Source of the DNA: Gallionellales bacterium CG03_land_8_20_14_0_80_55_15
Lineage (GTDB): Bacteria; Pseudomonadota; Gammaproteobacteria; Burkholderiales; Gallionellaceae
Direction of reading: 5' to 3'
Length of the DNA stretch: 17,706 nucleotides
Assembly: GCA_002780675.1 (NCBI GenBank)
Contig: PEUR01000129.1
Location: 1-17,706, forward strand
This document shows, in pieces, positions 1 through 7,545 of the stretch. Both the position numbers and the translations under genes were made by a program. Position 1 is the stretch's first letter; each line of letters opens with the position of its first letter. The notes below the pieces were generated by a model. That model ran no database searches and was not told the DNA's origin. It worked only from the letters and a program-made list of their open reading frames with translations.

Positions 1-719
1 AGGCGGTCATACAGCGCGTTCGGCAGGTGCTTAAGCAGCCAGCCGACCACGCCCATTTGCCACGGAATCACCGCGAAGGCGGTTTGCCGTGCAATGGCGC
101 GAACGATGCGCCGTGCCGCTTCGGGCGCTTCCAGAATGAACGGCATCGGGTAAGGGTTGACTTCGGTCATCGCCGTCTTGACGTAACCCGGACAAATCGT
201 CACCACCTTGATGCCGCTGCCGCGCAGCTCGACGCGCAACGATTCCAGATAGGTGATGGCGGCGGACTTGGAGGCAGAATAGGCACCCGCCCCCGGCAAG
301 CCGCGAAATCCGGCAACACTGGCGATACCGACCAAAGTACCTTGGTGAGCTTCGCGCATCGCCGCGACAAACGGCTGGAAAGTCTTCACCATACCCAGCA
401 CGTTGATGTCCATCACCTGCTGGAAAGCGTCCCCATCCTCGGCATATTCGGTAAGCGTGCCGACGCTGACCCCGGCGTTGGCAATAACCACATCCGGCAC
501 GCCGACCCTCGCCATGAAATCGCAAGCGGCCTGTCGAAGGGCGGCGGCATCGCGCACATCCAGCGCGTAGCAATAAACCTGATCGGGAAATTCCAGCGAG
601 AGTGCTTGCAGCAAATCAGCACGGCGGGCAAAAGCGGCCACACTCGCGCCACGCTCAAGATAATGGCGCGCCAGCGATAACCCCAAACCGCTGGACGCGC
701 CAGAGAGAACGACCTTCAG
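1..719 (-). CDS. Short-chain dehydrogenase/reductase (SDR), 3' end outside window
   Basis: This is a classical SDR oxidoreductase, NAD(P)-dependent, with unknown substrate. Read from 719, the frame gives KVVLSGASSGLG (the Gly-rich Rossmann cofactor loop, residues 7-13), a DVRD segment near residue 54, IANAG (residues 79-83), the catalytic Ser at about 134 (IASVAG) and YSASK (Tyr147, Lys151). About 239 residues are visible and the C-terminus is cut by the window edge. The start is odd. The frame is closed by TAA just upstream, and the only codons before the cofactor loop are ATA, GCT and CTG. I therefore place the start at CTG (717-719), three bases after the dsbA stop, with a purine-rich AAGAG in the end of dsbA as a possible ribosome site. 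There is no in-frame ATG until far inside the domain. It is probably co-transcribed with dsbA. Family assignment is firm; substrate is unknown. Confidence 0.85.
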   Translation of the reverse strand, partial: MKVVLSGASSGLGLSLARHYLERGASVAAFARRADLLQALSLEFPDQVYCYALDVRDAAALRQAACDFMARVGVPDVVIANAGVSVGTLTEYAEDGDAFQQVMDINVLGMVKTFQPFVAAMREAHQGTLVGIASVAGFRGLPGAGAYSASKSAAITYLESLRVELRGSGIKVVTICPGYVKTAMTEVNPYPMPFILEAPEAARRIVRAIARQTAFAVIPWQMGVVGWLLKHLPNALYDR

Positions 720-721
720 AG

Positions 722-1363
722 CTATTTACTCTTGGCTTTTTTCTCGGCGGGATGCGCCTTGCGCGCCATTGCGATAACTTCATTCAGCACGCGGATGGTA
801 TCGGCTGGTTGCAACCCAGTAATCACATATTTACCATCCACCACCAGTGTCGGCGTGCCATTGATGCCGTAGCGACGGATCATTTGCTTGGCATTCGCTA
901 TTTTGCTGTTCACCGTGAACGATTGATAGGTCGCCGCAAACTTGTTGCGATCCACGCCGTTGCTGGCGACAAATGCGCCTATCGTATCCAGATCATATAA
1001 ATTCGCCTGCTTTATGTGAATAGCCTGATAAATCGCATCATCCATCTGCTTTATTTTTCCCATAGATTCAAGCGCATAGAATGTTCTCGCCAGCGGCTCG
1101 GTGGAGTCGCGGAAGATCGTCGGCACGAAAGTCAGCTGCACATCGCTGGGCAGGGTTTTTGCCCAATCTGCCAGCAGTGGATGCAGATGGAAGCAGTGGG
1201 AACACTCATAGAAGAAGAATTCCAATACTTCAATTTTAGGGGTGCTGGCAGGCTGAGCCGGGCTAAGCAACGTGTATCCCTTGCCTTGTTGCGCTGCGGC
1301 GAAAGCAGTACCGACGAACATGAACATCACTGCAACAATCAAATTTTTGAACATCTTTTTCAC
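722..1363 (-). CDS. dsbA: DsbA-type periplasmic thiol:disulfide oxidoreductase
   Basis: This is a secreted thioredoxin-fold oxidase that forms disulfide bonds in periplasmic proteins and is normally re-oxidised by DsbB. The 213-residue protein starts with a Lys-rich signal peptide (residues 1 to about 22, ending AFA), followed by the active-site motif CSHC (Cys54, Cys57) after FFFYE, an alpha-helical insert, and the cis-proline loop GTPTLVV (Pro171). Length matches the family at about 210 residues. E. coli DsbA has CPHC, so the serine in the dipeptide is a small variation. The start is GTG at 1361-1363, backed by a strong AAGGAG (1370-1375) six bases away; an ATG three codons in is the alternative. 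It lies 48 bases downstream of the SPOR gene, and the SDR gene follows almost directly. Many c-type cytochromes in this organism need controlled cysteine oxidation, which fits, but that is context only. Confidence 0.92.
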   Translation of the reverse strand: MKKMFKNLIVAVMFMFVGTAFAAAQQGKGYTLLSPAQPASTPKIEVLEFFFYECSHCFHLHPLLADWAKTLPSDVQLTFVPTIFRDSTEPLARTFYALESMGKIKQMDDAIYQAIHIKQANLYDLDTIGAFVASNGVDRNKFAATYQSFTVNSKIANAKQMIRRYGINGTPTLVVDGKYVITGLQPADTIRVLNEVIAMARKAHPAEKKAKSK

Positions 1364-1411
1364 TTCTTACTCCTTGAAAAAAGGGTGATTATGCCGAAAA
1401 ACTTCCGACAA

Positions 1412-2014
1412 TCAGTGCGTTGGAGTAGCCTCAAGACCAATTAGTTTCAAGCTGCCACGCGCGTTGTTCATTTCTTTCTCGCTATGGAATGGGCCTACCC
1501 TGACACGATGCCACACGCCCTTACCCGGAATCGTCACCGTCTGCACACTGGATTCCACGCCCTTCATAGCCAAACTGGCTTTCAGATTTTCTGCTTCGGC
1601 GGCATTGGCGAATGACCCCGCCTGCAAGTAGGTCGTTTTAAGGGGGGGGGCTGGCTTATTTTCGGCGGGTTTGTTTTCTGCTGGCTCGATCTTAGCGGCG
1701 GGTTCCGGCAAGGTTGTCGCATCCTGTTTGTCGGTCAACACCTTGTAAAATTCAAAGCGCGGTTTGGCTTCTGCTGCGAAAGGCACTGCTTGCACCGCCA
1801 CCGTCTTGGGAGCAGGCACGGCAGGCTTAGCCATTTCTGCCGCCGGCTTAATCACTTGTTCTTTACTGACAAACGGGCTGGGTAATTTCAACAGATACCA
1901 AGCCAGACCCGCCGCCAAGGCGACACCGAACACCATGCCCAACAAAATGCCCGTCAACAACGGACTCCCCTTCCTGCCTGGCGCATCGGATTTATTGCGT
2001 GTCGGTCTGCTCAT
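1412..2014 (-). CDS. SPOR-domain inner-membrane protein (FtsN-like)
   Basis: This is a bitopic membrane protein with a C-terminal SPOR domain, the fold that binds denuded septal peptidoglycan in cell-division proteins such as FtsN and DedD. The 200-residue product has a short basic cytoplasmic tail, one transmembrane helix (about residues 19-42), a Pro/Ala/Lys/Glu-rich periplasmic linker that contains a tandem PAENK PAENK repeat, and a SPOR domain (about 125-195, beginning TTYLQAGSF and including WHRVRVGPF). It starts at ATG 2014 with only a weak purine-rich ribosome site. It sits between argS and dsbA. A run of nine C residues on its coding strand (plus-strand G9, 1642-1650) falls just before the SPOR domain and could slip. 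Orthology to FtsN itself is not shown by the sequence. Confidence 0.85.
   Translation of the reverse strand: MSRPTRNKSDAPGRKGSPLLTGILLGMVFGVALAAGLAWYLLKLPSPFVSKEQVIKPAAEMAKPAVPAPKTVAVQAVPFAAEAKPRFEFYKVLTDKQDATTLPEPAAKIEPAENKPAENKPAPPLKTTYLQAGSFANAAEAENLKASLAMKGVESSVQTVTIPGKGVWHRVRVGPFHSEKEMNNARGSLKLIGLEATPTH
1642..1650. repeat. G9 homopolymer inside the SPOR gene
   Basis: Nine consecutive G on the plus strand (C9 on the coding strand) encode the Ala-Pro-Pro-Leu stretch just ahead of the SPOR domain. A one-base change would remove the whole domain. The run is a plain reading; any slippage is inference. Confidence 0.9.
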
Positions 2015-2069
2015 CTTTTAATCATTTCCACCCGTAAATTAAATCGCATAAATTAAAACAGATCAATCA

Positions 2070-2092
2070 AAACACTCGCCAAGGTCGGGCGA
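2070..2092 (-). terminator. Weak hairpin directly after argS
   Basis: Immediately after the argS stop, the minus strand has a five-base stem TCGCC/GGCGA with a seven-base loop, followed by GTGTTTTG. The stem is short and the T-run is only four, so at best this is an attenuating terminator before the SPOR gene. Confidence 0.25.
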
Positions 2093-3769
2093 TTACATCT
2101 TGTCCGGCGCGCTTACGCCCAGCAAGGCCAAGCCATTGCGCATCACTTGTGCTGCCGCCGTAATCAATGCGAGACGAGCGCACTTGATGGCCTCATCTTC
2201 CACCAGAAAACGCGAGGCATTGTAGTAGCTGTGGAACGCCGCCGCCAAATCCTTTAGATAAAACGCCACCAGATGCGGTGCCAAATCTTCCGCAGCGAGC
2301 TCTATTATCTGAGGATAATCAATAAGTTGCTGTAGTAAAGCCGTTTCGTATTCGCTGTCCAGCAAGCCGACGTTGGCCTGCAACAGGCTTAAATGCTCAC
2401 CGCCCCACAGTTCCAGCACGGTGCTGATACGGGCATGGGCATACTGGATGTAATAAACCGGATTGTCGTTGCATTTGGATTTCGCCAGGTCAATGTCGAA
2501 CACCAGTTGCGAATCGGGATGGCGCGCCGCGAGGAAATAGCGCGTGGCATCGCAGCCCACTTCGTCTATCAAATCGCGCAACGTCACATAACTGCCCGCG
2601 CGCTTGGAGATTTTCACCTCTTCGCCGTTCTTCAGCACCGTCACCATCTGGTGCAGCACATAATCCGGCCAGCCTTGCGGAATGCCCGCATCCAGCGCCT
2701 GCAAGCCCGCTCTCACGCGCGTGATGGTGCTGTGATGATCCGCGCCCTGTTCGTTGATGACGCGCACAAAACCGCGCCGCCATTTGTCGAGATGATAGGC
2801 TACGTCCGGCACAAAATAGGTGTAGCCGCCGTCCGCCTTGCGCATCACGCGGTCTTTATCGTCACCGAAATCGGTGGTGCGCAACCACAGCGCGCCATCC
2901 TGCTCGTAAGTATGGCCGCTGGCGATCAGCCCTTGCACCGCCTCCTCTACCTTACCGGACGAATACAGCGCGGATTCCAGCGCGAACACGTCGAACTCGA
3001 CATTGAAGGCGCGCAAATCCAGATCCTGCTCGCGGCGCAAATAAGCCACCGCGAAATGGCGGATCGCCTCGGTATCAAAAATATCGCCCTTGCCGACAAC
3101 GTGCTGATCGTCCGACTCCACCGTTTCCTGCGCCATATAGGCATTCGCCACCTCCGCGATGTAATCGCCGCGATAGCCGCCCTCCGGCCAGCGAGGATCA
3201 TCTGGCGTAACGCCCTGGCAGCGCAACTGCACCGAGCGCATCAAATTTTCAATCTGCGCCCCCGCATCGTTGTAATAAAACTCGCGCGTCACCTCCCAGC
3301 CTGCCGCATGCAACACGTTACACAGACAATCGCCCACCGCCGCACCGCGACCATGCCCCACATGCAAGGGACCGGTCGGATTCGCCGAAACGAACTCCAC
3401 CTGAACCTTGCACCCCGCGCCCAGATGCAGATGACCGTAACCTGCTCCCGCATGGAGTACAGTATGGACAATCGCTTGCTTGGCTGTCTTGGTAATGAAC
3501 ACATTGATAAATCCTGCACCGGCAATCTCGACTTTTTCGATGACATCGGACTCGGGCAAAGCGGCAATCAAGGCTTGCGCGATGTCGCGCGGCGATTTTC
3601 GCAACGGTTTGGCCAGCTGCATCGCCAGATTGCAGGCGTAATCGCCATGCGCTGCCTGCTTGGGACGCTCGATCAATACGATCGCGCCGACCTGCTCGGG
3701 TGCTACCTCGCGCAACGCCCGCGCGAACAATTCGGCAAGATAGGATTTGAAATTTAATACGATGGACAT
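2093..3769 (-). CDS. argS: Arginyl-tRNA synthetase
   Basis: This is a cytoplasmic class I aminoacyl-tRNA synthetase that charges tRNA-Arg. With the start chosen here the protein has 558 residues, close to the usual 560-580. The N-terminal Add-1 domain is followed by the class I signature [13 protein letters not shown] (HVGH at 136-139), and the KMSKS-equivalent loop is [11 protein letters not shown] (387-397). The C-terminal anticodon-binding helical domain ends in [12 protein letters not shown], a common ArgS ending. The ATG at 3769 ([11 protein letters not shown]) is preferred over an in-frame TTG at 3802, because the added N-terminal residues are untypical and the ATG overlaps the stop of a short leader frame as TGATG. 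The gene has little ribosome site of its own, so coupled translation is likely. The SPOR gene follows 78 bases downstream. Confidence 0.97.
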   Translation of the reverse strand: MSIVLNFKSYLAELFARALREVAPEQVGAIVLIERPKQAAHGDYACNLAMQLAKPLRKSPRDIAQALIAALPESDVIEKVEIAGAGFINVFITKTAKQAIVHTVLHAGAGYGHLHLGAGCKVQVEFVSANPTGPLHVGHGRGAAVGDCLCNVLHAAGWEVTREFYYNDAGAQIENLMRSVQLRCQGVTPDDPRWPEGGYRGDYIAEVANAYMAQETVESDDQHVVGKGDIFDTEAIRHFAVAYLRREQDLDLRAFNVEFDVFALESALYSSGKVEEAVQGLIASGHTYEQDGALWLRTTDFGDDKDRVMRKADGGYTYFVPDVAYHLDKWRRGFVRVINEQGADHHSTITRVRAGLQALDAGIPQGWPDYVLHQMVTVLKNGEEVKISKRAGSYVTLRDLIDEVGCDATRYFLAARHPDSQLVFDIDLAKSKCNDNPVYYIQYAHARISTVLELWGGEHLSLLQANVGLLDSEYETALLQQLIDYPQIIELAAEDLAPHLVAFYLKDLAAAFHSYYNASRFLVEDEAIKCARLALITAAAQVMRNGLALLGVSAPDKM

Positions 3770-3810
3770 CAGGCAGCACCAATAAACATAAAATTCCCGC
3801 AACCGCTCAT
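3769..3810 (-). CDS. Short leader frame coupled to argS (13 codons)
   Basis: An ATG at 3810 opens a 13-residue frame ([13 protein letters not shown]) whose TGA overlaps the argS ATG as TGATG. Just upstream is an unusually strong purine-rich ribosome site (GGAGGGGGAGGGGGAAA), while argS itself has none worth the name. The likely role is to load ribosomes that re-initiate at argS. It contains no arginine codon, so classical arginine attenuation is not indicated. The reading and overlap are direct; function is inferred. Confidence 0.4.
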   Translation of the reverse strand: MSGCGNFMFIGAA

Positions 3811-3857
3811 TTTCCCCCTCCCCCTCCGGGTGAAGATTGCAGCAGGGAAACGGGCAT
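3807..3857 (-). CDS. Possible upstream leader frame (16 codons)
   Basis: A second short frame, from ATG 3857 ([16 protein letters not shown]), ends with TGA at 3807-3809, which overlaps the next leader ATG as ATGA. Its glycine run is simply the translated ribosome site of the next frame. It could be chance; I list it because two successive stop/start overlaps lead into argS. No clear ribosome site precedes it. Confidence 0.2.
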   Translation of the reverse strand: MPVSLLQSSPGGGGGK

Positions 3858-3909
3858 GACGGATTTCAAAAGCAGGGGGTCATACCGCACCCGCTTCAAA
3901 GAGGCGCGG

Positions 3910-3918
3910 ATTATAGCA
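3910..3918 (-). promoter_or_regulatory. Extended -10 promoter for argS
   Basis: The minus strand reads TGCTATAAT, a perfect extended -10 element, about 140 bases upstream of the argS ATG. No good -35 hexamer lies at the usual distance, which is acceptable for an extended -10 promoter. Predicted transcription start is near 3903, giving a leader of about 130 bases that carries the short frames. Confidence 0.5.
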
Positions 3919-3923
3919 TCTAG

Positions 3924-3956
3924 GCAGCATCCGTTTACTTCAGTAACGGATGCTGC
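3924..3956. other. 12-bp perfect inverted repeat beside the argS promoter
   Basis: GCAGCATCCGTT and AACGGATGCTGC form a perfect 12-bp inverted repeat around a nine-base spacer. It sits five bases upstream of the extended -10 and 66 bases after the SPFH stop. There is no T-run on either side, so a simple intrinsic terminator is not supported; it could be an operator covering the -35 region or a Rho-assisted transcript end. A weaker CCTCC/GGAGG hairpin lies at 3995-4010. Confidence 0.5.
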
Positions 3957-4021
3957 GCAGCCCTCTGATAAATCGGGAATCTGTACACACGCCCCCTCCA
4001 ACAGAGGAGGATGCCAGCCGC

Positions 4022-4927
4022 CTACTTCTGCGCCTTGACGATGCTCATGGCAGTGGCGACCATGGCGCCCATGTCCGCCAGATTGCCCGGCAGAATCAGG
4101 GTGTTGCCCTGCTTGGCGACATTGCCGAAGGCTTCCACATATTTTTCGGCGACTTTAAGGTTAACCGCGTCCATGCCGCCGGGCGACTGGATGGCAAGGG
4201 CGACTTGCTGGATCGCTTGCGCGGTTGCCGCAGCGACGGCCTTGATGGCTTCGGCTTCGCCCTGGGCGGTGTTGATCGCGGCCTGTTTTTCACCCTCGGA
4301 GCGCTGAATGAAGGCTTCACGTTCGCCCGTGGCGATATTGATTTGTTCCTGCTTGCGGCCTTCCGACGCAGCGATCAGGGCGCGCTTTTCGCGTTCGGCA
4401 GTGATCTGCGCCTGCATGGCGTGGAGGATTTCCTTGGGCGGGGTCAAATCCTTGATTTCGTAGCGCAACACTTTCACCCCCCAACTGGTGGCGGCTTCAT
4501 CCAGCGCGGCAACAACAGCGCGGTTGATGTCGTCGCGCTCTTCAAAGGTCTTGTCCAACTCCATCTTGCCGATCACCGAACGCAAGGTAGTCTGGGCAAG
4601 CTGGGTAATCGCCACGATGTAATTGCTGGTGCCGTAAGAGGCAAGACGGGGGTCGGTCACCTGAAAATACAGGATGCCGTCCACCGTCAATTGGGTGTTG
4701 TCACGGGTGATGCAGATCTGGCTGGGGACATCCAGCGGCACTTCCTTGAGCAGGTGTTTGTACGCGACTCGATCAACGAAGGGAATGACGATATTCAGGC
4801 CGGGTGACAGCGCCGCATGAAAACGCCCCAGCCGCTCAATGACCCATGAATTTTGCTGCGGCACGACCTTGAGCGCCTTGACGATAAAAATAATGGCTGC
4901 AACCAGTATAAACAGTGAGATTTCCAT
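4022..4927 (-). CDS. SPFH/band-7 membrane protein, QmcA/paraslipin-like
   Basis: This is a stomatin-family (SPFH) protein that likely assembles into large membrane-associated rings. The 301-residue product has one N-terminal membrane segment (residues 2-20), then the family core VVPQQNSWVIERLGRF (22-37) and PGLNIVIPFVDRV, the SPFH domain to about residue 180, and a long Ala/Glu/Lys/Gln-rich helical region (about 170-255) typical of band-7 proteins, with a conserved tail NTLILPGNLADMG. Length matches E. coli QmcA (about 305). It starts at ATG 4927 with AAGGA six bases upstream, 23 bases after the NfeD gene. SPFH and NfeD are classic partners (as in qmcA-ybbJ), thought to act in membrane quality control with FtsH-type proteases. 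The exact role is not fixed by the sequence. Confidence 0.93.
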   Translation of the reverse strand: MEISLFILVAAIIFIVKALKVVPQQNSWVIERLGRFHAALSPGLNIVIPFVDRVAYKHLLKEVPLDVPSQICITRDNTQLTVDGILYFQVTDPRLASYGTSNYIVAITQLAQTTLRSVIGKMELDKTFEERDDINRAVVAALDEAATSWGVKVLRYEIKDLTPPKEILHAMQAQITAEREKRALIAASEGRKQEQINIATGEREAFIQRSEGEKQAAINTAQGEAEAIKAVAAATAQAIQQVALAIQSPGGMDAVNLKVAEKYVEAFGNVAKQGNTLILPGNLADMGAMVATAMSIVKAQK

Positions 4928-4950
4928 GCTTTTTCCTTAACGTTTGCGGC

Positions 4951-5370
4951 TTAATGATGTTTGGGTTTGTGAGGTGTCAGAATCAGGGAAGCACCCTGTA
5001 TCGCCTTGATATAGAACACTCCCTCGTGCGGCATGTCGGAAGACTCCGGCTCTGCATCCCACTCAGCACCGCGATAGGCCACCCGCGCCGCGCCGTTTTC
5101 GTGCCACGTCAGCACCTGCACTGGCTGCCCGACATCGAGATTGCTGTCCGCCGCCGCGCCGCCACGCTTCCCGTTGCGCAAGATAAACGTACCCGCGATC
5201 ACGGCCAGCGCGCTAAGCGTCAATTGCCACGCGATACTCGCCTCCAGCAGCGCCGCCAAACCGCCCAACGCCATCGCAATGGCAATCATCAGCAGGTAAA
5301 ACGTGCCTGTCGCCATTTCCAGCGCGAGCAGGATAAGCGCCAGCAAAAACCAGTAAATGTAAATTTCCAT
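4951..5370 (-). CDS. NfeD-like membrane protein (YbbJ type)
   Basis: This is a short NfeD-family protein, the usual partner of SPFH proteins. The 139-residue product has an aromatic N-terminus (MEIYIYWF), two to three closely spaced membrane helices (about residues 5-70), and a soluble C-terminal OB-fold-like domain (about 80-135, with DVGQPVQVLTWHENGAARVAYRGAEW). The start at ATG 5370 is chosen because the longer in-frame extension overlaps the NYN gene and reads as non-protein-like sequence; this ATG follows the NYN stop by four bases, with ACAGG upstream. The length fits the short NfeD class lacking the ClpP-like protease domain. It probably modulates the assembly or location of the neighbouring SPFH ring. 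Confidence 0.88.
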   Translation of the reverse strand: MEIYIYWFLLALILLALEMATGTFYLLMIAIAMALGGLAALLEASIAWQLTLSALAVIAGTFILRNGKRGGAAADSNLDVGQPVQVLTWHENGAARVAYRGAEWDAEPESSDMPHEGVFYIKAIQGASLILTPHKPKHH

Positions 5371-5374
5371 CCTG

Positions 5375-6199
5375 TCAGTCCGTAGCCGGCAAACAAAGTG
5401 TGTATTGGCCGGAATTCTGGTCACGCACCACCATGAGCAGTTTTTGCCGCTGCGCCTCTTCGACCAAGTCCTTGAACGAGCGGTAGCCGTAATAGGATTC
5501 GGTGAATCCGGGTTTGCGGCGCTGCATGGTGGTCTTGACCATAGAACCCCATATTTTTTCGTCTGAACCCCGTTCCACAACCAATGCCTCGACAGTTTCT
5601 ACAATAAAATCAAGCGCTTCCTGACGCTTATCCGCTTCGCTCCTAGCGGCTGACGGCTTGACCTTGCTGGTTGCAGCTTTTCTGGGCGTTTGCCTTTCGG
5701 CGCGTTTTTGTTTCGCTTCCTGTTCGCGCACCAGATCGTCATAAAAAATGAATTCGTCGCAGTTTGCGCTCAACAGATTCGCGGTCGAATCCTTCACACC
5801 GATGCCGATGACGTACTTGTTGTTCTCGCGCAGCTTGGAGACCAGCGGTGAAAAATCAGAATCTCCGCTGATAATGACGAAGGTATCCACATGTGCCTTG
5901 GTGTAGCAGAGATCGAGCGCATCCACCACCATGCGGATGTCGGCAGAATTCTTGCCGCTTTGCCGCACATGGGGAATTTCAATCAGCTCAAAAGCGGCCT
6001 CGTGCATGGTCGCCTTGAATTCCTTGTAGCGATCCCAGTCGCAATAAGCCTTTTTGACCACAATACTGCCTTTGAGCAGCAAGCGTTCCAGCACTTTCTT
6101 GATGTCGAACTGCGCATACTTGGCATCGCGCACACCCAGCGCCACGTTCTCGAAGTCGCAAAACAAGGCCATGTTGGTAATTTCAGGTTGGGCTGCCAT
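5375..6199 (-). CDS. NYN (PIN-like) predicted RNase with C-terminal LOTUS/OST-HTH domain
   Basis: This is a predicted metal-dependent RNase of the LabA/DUF88 NYN family joined to an RNA-binding LOTUS domain. In the 274-residue product the NYN domain spans about 8-155 with acidic motifs FCDFEN (Asp15), SADIRMVVDALD (Asp87, Asp93) and ISGDSDFSPLV (Asp113, Asp115). These are the expected catalytic aspartates. A Lys/Arg/Ala-rich linker (about 158-190) leads to a LOTUS domain (about 192-272; GYRSFKDLVEEAQ and a QYTLCL end). It starts at ATG 6199 with AAGGAG ten bases upstream and a plausible promoter. It is the first gene of a unit with NfeD and SPFH, four bases separating it from NfeD. The domain calls are secure; RNA target and role are unknown. 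Confidence 0.9.
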   Translation of the reverse strand: MAAQPEITNMALFCDFENVALGVRDAKYAQFDIKKVLERLLLKGSIVVKKAYCDWDRYKEFKATMHEAAFELIEIPHVRQSGKNSADIRMVVDALDLCYTKAHVDTFVIISGDSDFSPLVSKLRENNKYVIGIGVKDSTANLLSANCDEFIFYDDLVREQEAKQKRAERQTPRKAATSKVKPSAARSEADKRQEALDFIVETVEALVVERGSDEKIWGSMVKTTMQRRKPGFTESYYGYRSFKDLVEEAQRQKLLMVVRDQNSGQYTLCLPATD

Positions 6200-6215
6200 T
6201 TATTGTTTGCTCCTT

Positions 6216-6244
6216 GTTATGTGGATTGGCGCAAAACGTGCCAA
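6216..6244 (-). promoter_or_regulatory. Predicted sigma-70 promoter of the NYN-NfeD-SPFH unit
   Basis: The minus strand has TTGGCA (6239-6244, five of six to consensus), 17 bases, then CATAAC (6216-6221, four of six). The predicted start lies just before the AAGGAG of the NYN gene, giving a very short leader. It is prediction by eye only. Confidence 0.4.
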
Positions 6245-6299
6245 CACCACTCTCGATCGAAGCAGGACTTTAACCGAAAAAGTCCCCCTTGGCTGCGAT

Positions 6300-6335
6300 A
6301 AAAACAAAGTACGCAGTATTTATCTGCGTACTTTG
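6300..6335 (-). terminator. Intrinsic terminator of the cytochrome-ferredoxin-NrfD operon
   Basis: On the minus strand, CAAAGTACGCAG and CTGCGTACTTTG form a perfect 12-bp stem with a seven-base loop, followed by a run of five T. It lies 31 bases after the NrfD-like stop and ahead of the NYN promoter, so it separates the two operons. Confidence 0.85.
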
Positions 6336-6366
6336 CTCAACCAACACTCAAGACGTACTGTGAAAT

Positions 6367-7545
6367 TCAGACGACTGCCTTCTTGCCGTCTGCCCAGGGT
6401 GGCAACAATTTTGTTACCAGCCACAGCGTGATGTAAGGGCAGACAGAAATAACGCCAACCACAAATAAACTCTCACGGCCAAAGACTTCCGGGTAAAAGG
6501 TCAGCAGCCCTTTCATGGTCTTGGACAACTCCTGCCCGCCAATCACCACGTTCCAGCGCATGGCCAACACACCGACCATGATGGCCAAGCCACACAGGAA
6601 TAACCAGTTAACCAGTCGCTTCCCATGCACTTCAAATATCAACAGCCCGGAAGTAACCGCCAGAACAAAAACGGACATGATCCATTGAATCGCCATACCG
6701 ACCCAGATCGGCCCGGCGATCAACGCCTTCACGGTGTCCACCCCCTCGCGCGCCTTATAAAATATTTCCAACAATTCAAGGGCTTCGATCACCATCACGA
6801 TGGTGATCCCCGCAAACAAGACATATAACAAACCGCGCATGGTTTCGTCAATTATCGGTGTCTTGCGGAACTTGGAGACGATCACATACAACACGATCAA
6901 AAGCCCGACCCCTGAAGCGACCGCAGACAACAGAAAAATGACGGGCATCAGATCGGACGACCACCATTCACGCGTTTTCAGCGAGCCAAATACGAAACCG
7001 ACGTAGCCGTGCAAACCCATCGCACTGGGTATGCCGATCATGGACAGGATGCGTGCAAATTTATGGTCAATCGCCAGTGCGTGCGGCGAGACATCATCCG
7101 AGCCCAGGGTAAGCACGCCATAAACTTTCCCCATAATGCCGGTTTTAACCTTGGACATCGCGACAATATCGGCGCGGAACGCGAACCAGGTTTCCAGCAA
7201 CAACAGGCACAGGTAAAACCCGGCAACGTAACCGAACGCTGCCATCGCCGAAGTCCAGTGTGGCGTGATGACCGCATTGAACGCACGGGTAGGCTGCCCC
7301 AAGTGGAATAGCAACGGCGTTGGTGCAAAAATCATGAAGCACAGCGCGGTCAGCAAGGCAAACCTGGAGACAGGCGCAAAGCTCTTGATGTTAAACACAT
7401 GATACAGACTGGAAATAACAAACGCCCCCGCCACCAATCCGGTGATATAGGGATAGATTACGATGAGCTGACTCCACGGCACATCAGTTTCGTTTGGATA
7501 AACGTAACCGATGTAAGGGGTAACGTGGTCGAATACGTGTTCCAT
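6367..7545 (-). CDS. NrfD/PsrC-type polytopic quinone-interacting membrane subunit
   Basis: This is an integral membrane subunit of the NrfD/PsrC (polysulfide reductase) family, which exchanges electrons between quinone/quinol and a periplasmic iron-sulfur partner. The 392-residue protein has about eight to ten hydrophobic helices spread over its length. N-terminal features include PWSQLIVIYPYITGLVAGAFVISSLYH and PLLFHLGQP, the latter resembling the conserved loop near the quinone site. It starts at ATG 7545, overlapping the ferredoxin stop as TGATG, with a near-perfect AAGGAGG seven bases upstream; GTG at 7548 is a less likely start. It is the last gene of a three-gene operon with the hexaheme cytochrome and the ferredoxin. 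No molybdopterin or nitrite-reductase catalytic gene is nearby, so substrate cannot be inferred from the neighbourhood. Confidence 0.92.
   Translation of the reverse strand: MEHVFDHVTPYIGYVYPNETDVPWSQLIVIYPYITGLVAGAFVISSLYHVFNIKSFAPVSRFALLTALCFMIFAPTPLLFHLGQPTRAFNAVITPHWTSAMAAFGYVAGFYLCLLLLETWFAFRADIVAMSKVKTGIMGKVYGVLTLGSDDVSPHALAIDHKFARILSMIGIPSAMGLHGYVGFVFGSLKTREWWSSDLMPVIFLLSAVASGVGLLIVLYVIVSKFRKTPIIDETMRGLLYVLFAGITIVMVIEALELLEIFYKAREGVDTVKALIAGPIWVGMAIQWIMSVFVLAVTSGLLIFEVHGKRLVNWLFLCGLAIMVGVLAMRWNVVIGGQELSKTMKGLLTFYPEVFGRESLFVVGVISVCPYITLWLVTKLLPPWADGKKAVV

Noticed and set aside
2393-3757. Plus-strand open frame of 454 codons opposite argS
   Set aside because: It is antisense to an argS with all its motifs, has no family likeness and no ribosome site.
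3769-3918. T-box or arginine attenuator ahead of argS
   Set aside because: No T-box motif, no arginine codons in the leader frames, and no terminator/antiterminator pair could be drawn.
3858-4001. Longer minus-strand frame through the argS leader
   Set aside because: It starts upstream of the predicted argS promoter and passes through the 12-bp hairpin; only its last 16 codons were kept as a tentative leader.
3950-4807. Plus-strand open frame of 285 codons opposite the SPFH gene
   Set aside because: It is a mirror of the SPFH codon pattern; its protein is low in recognisable features.
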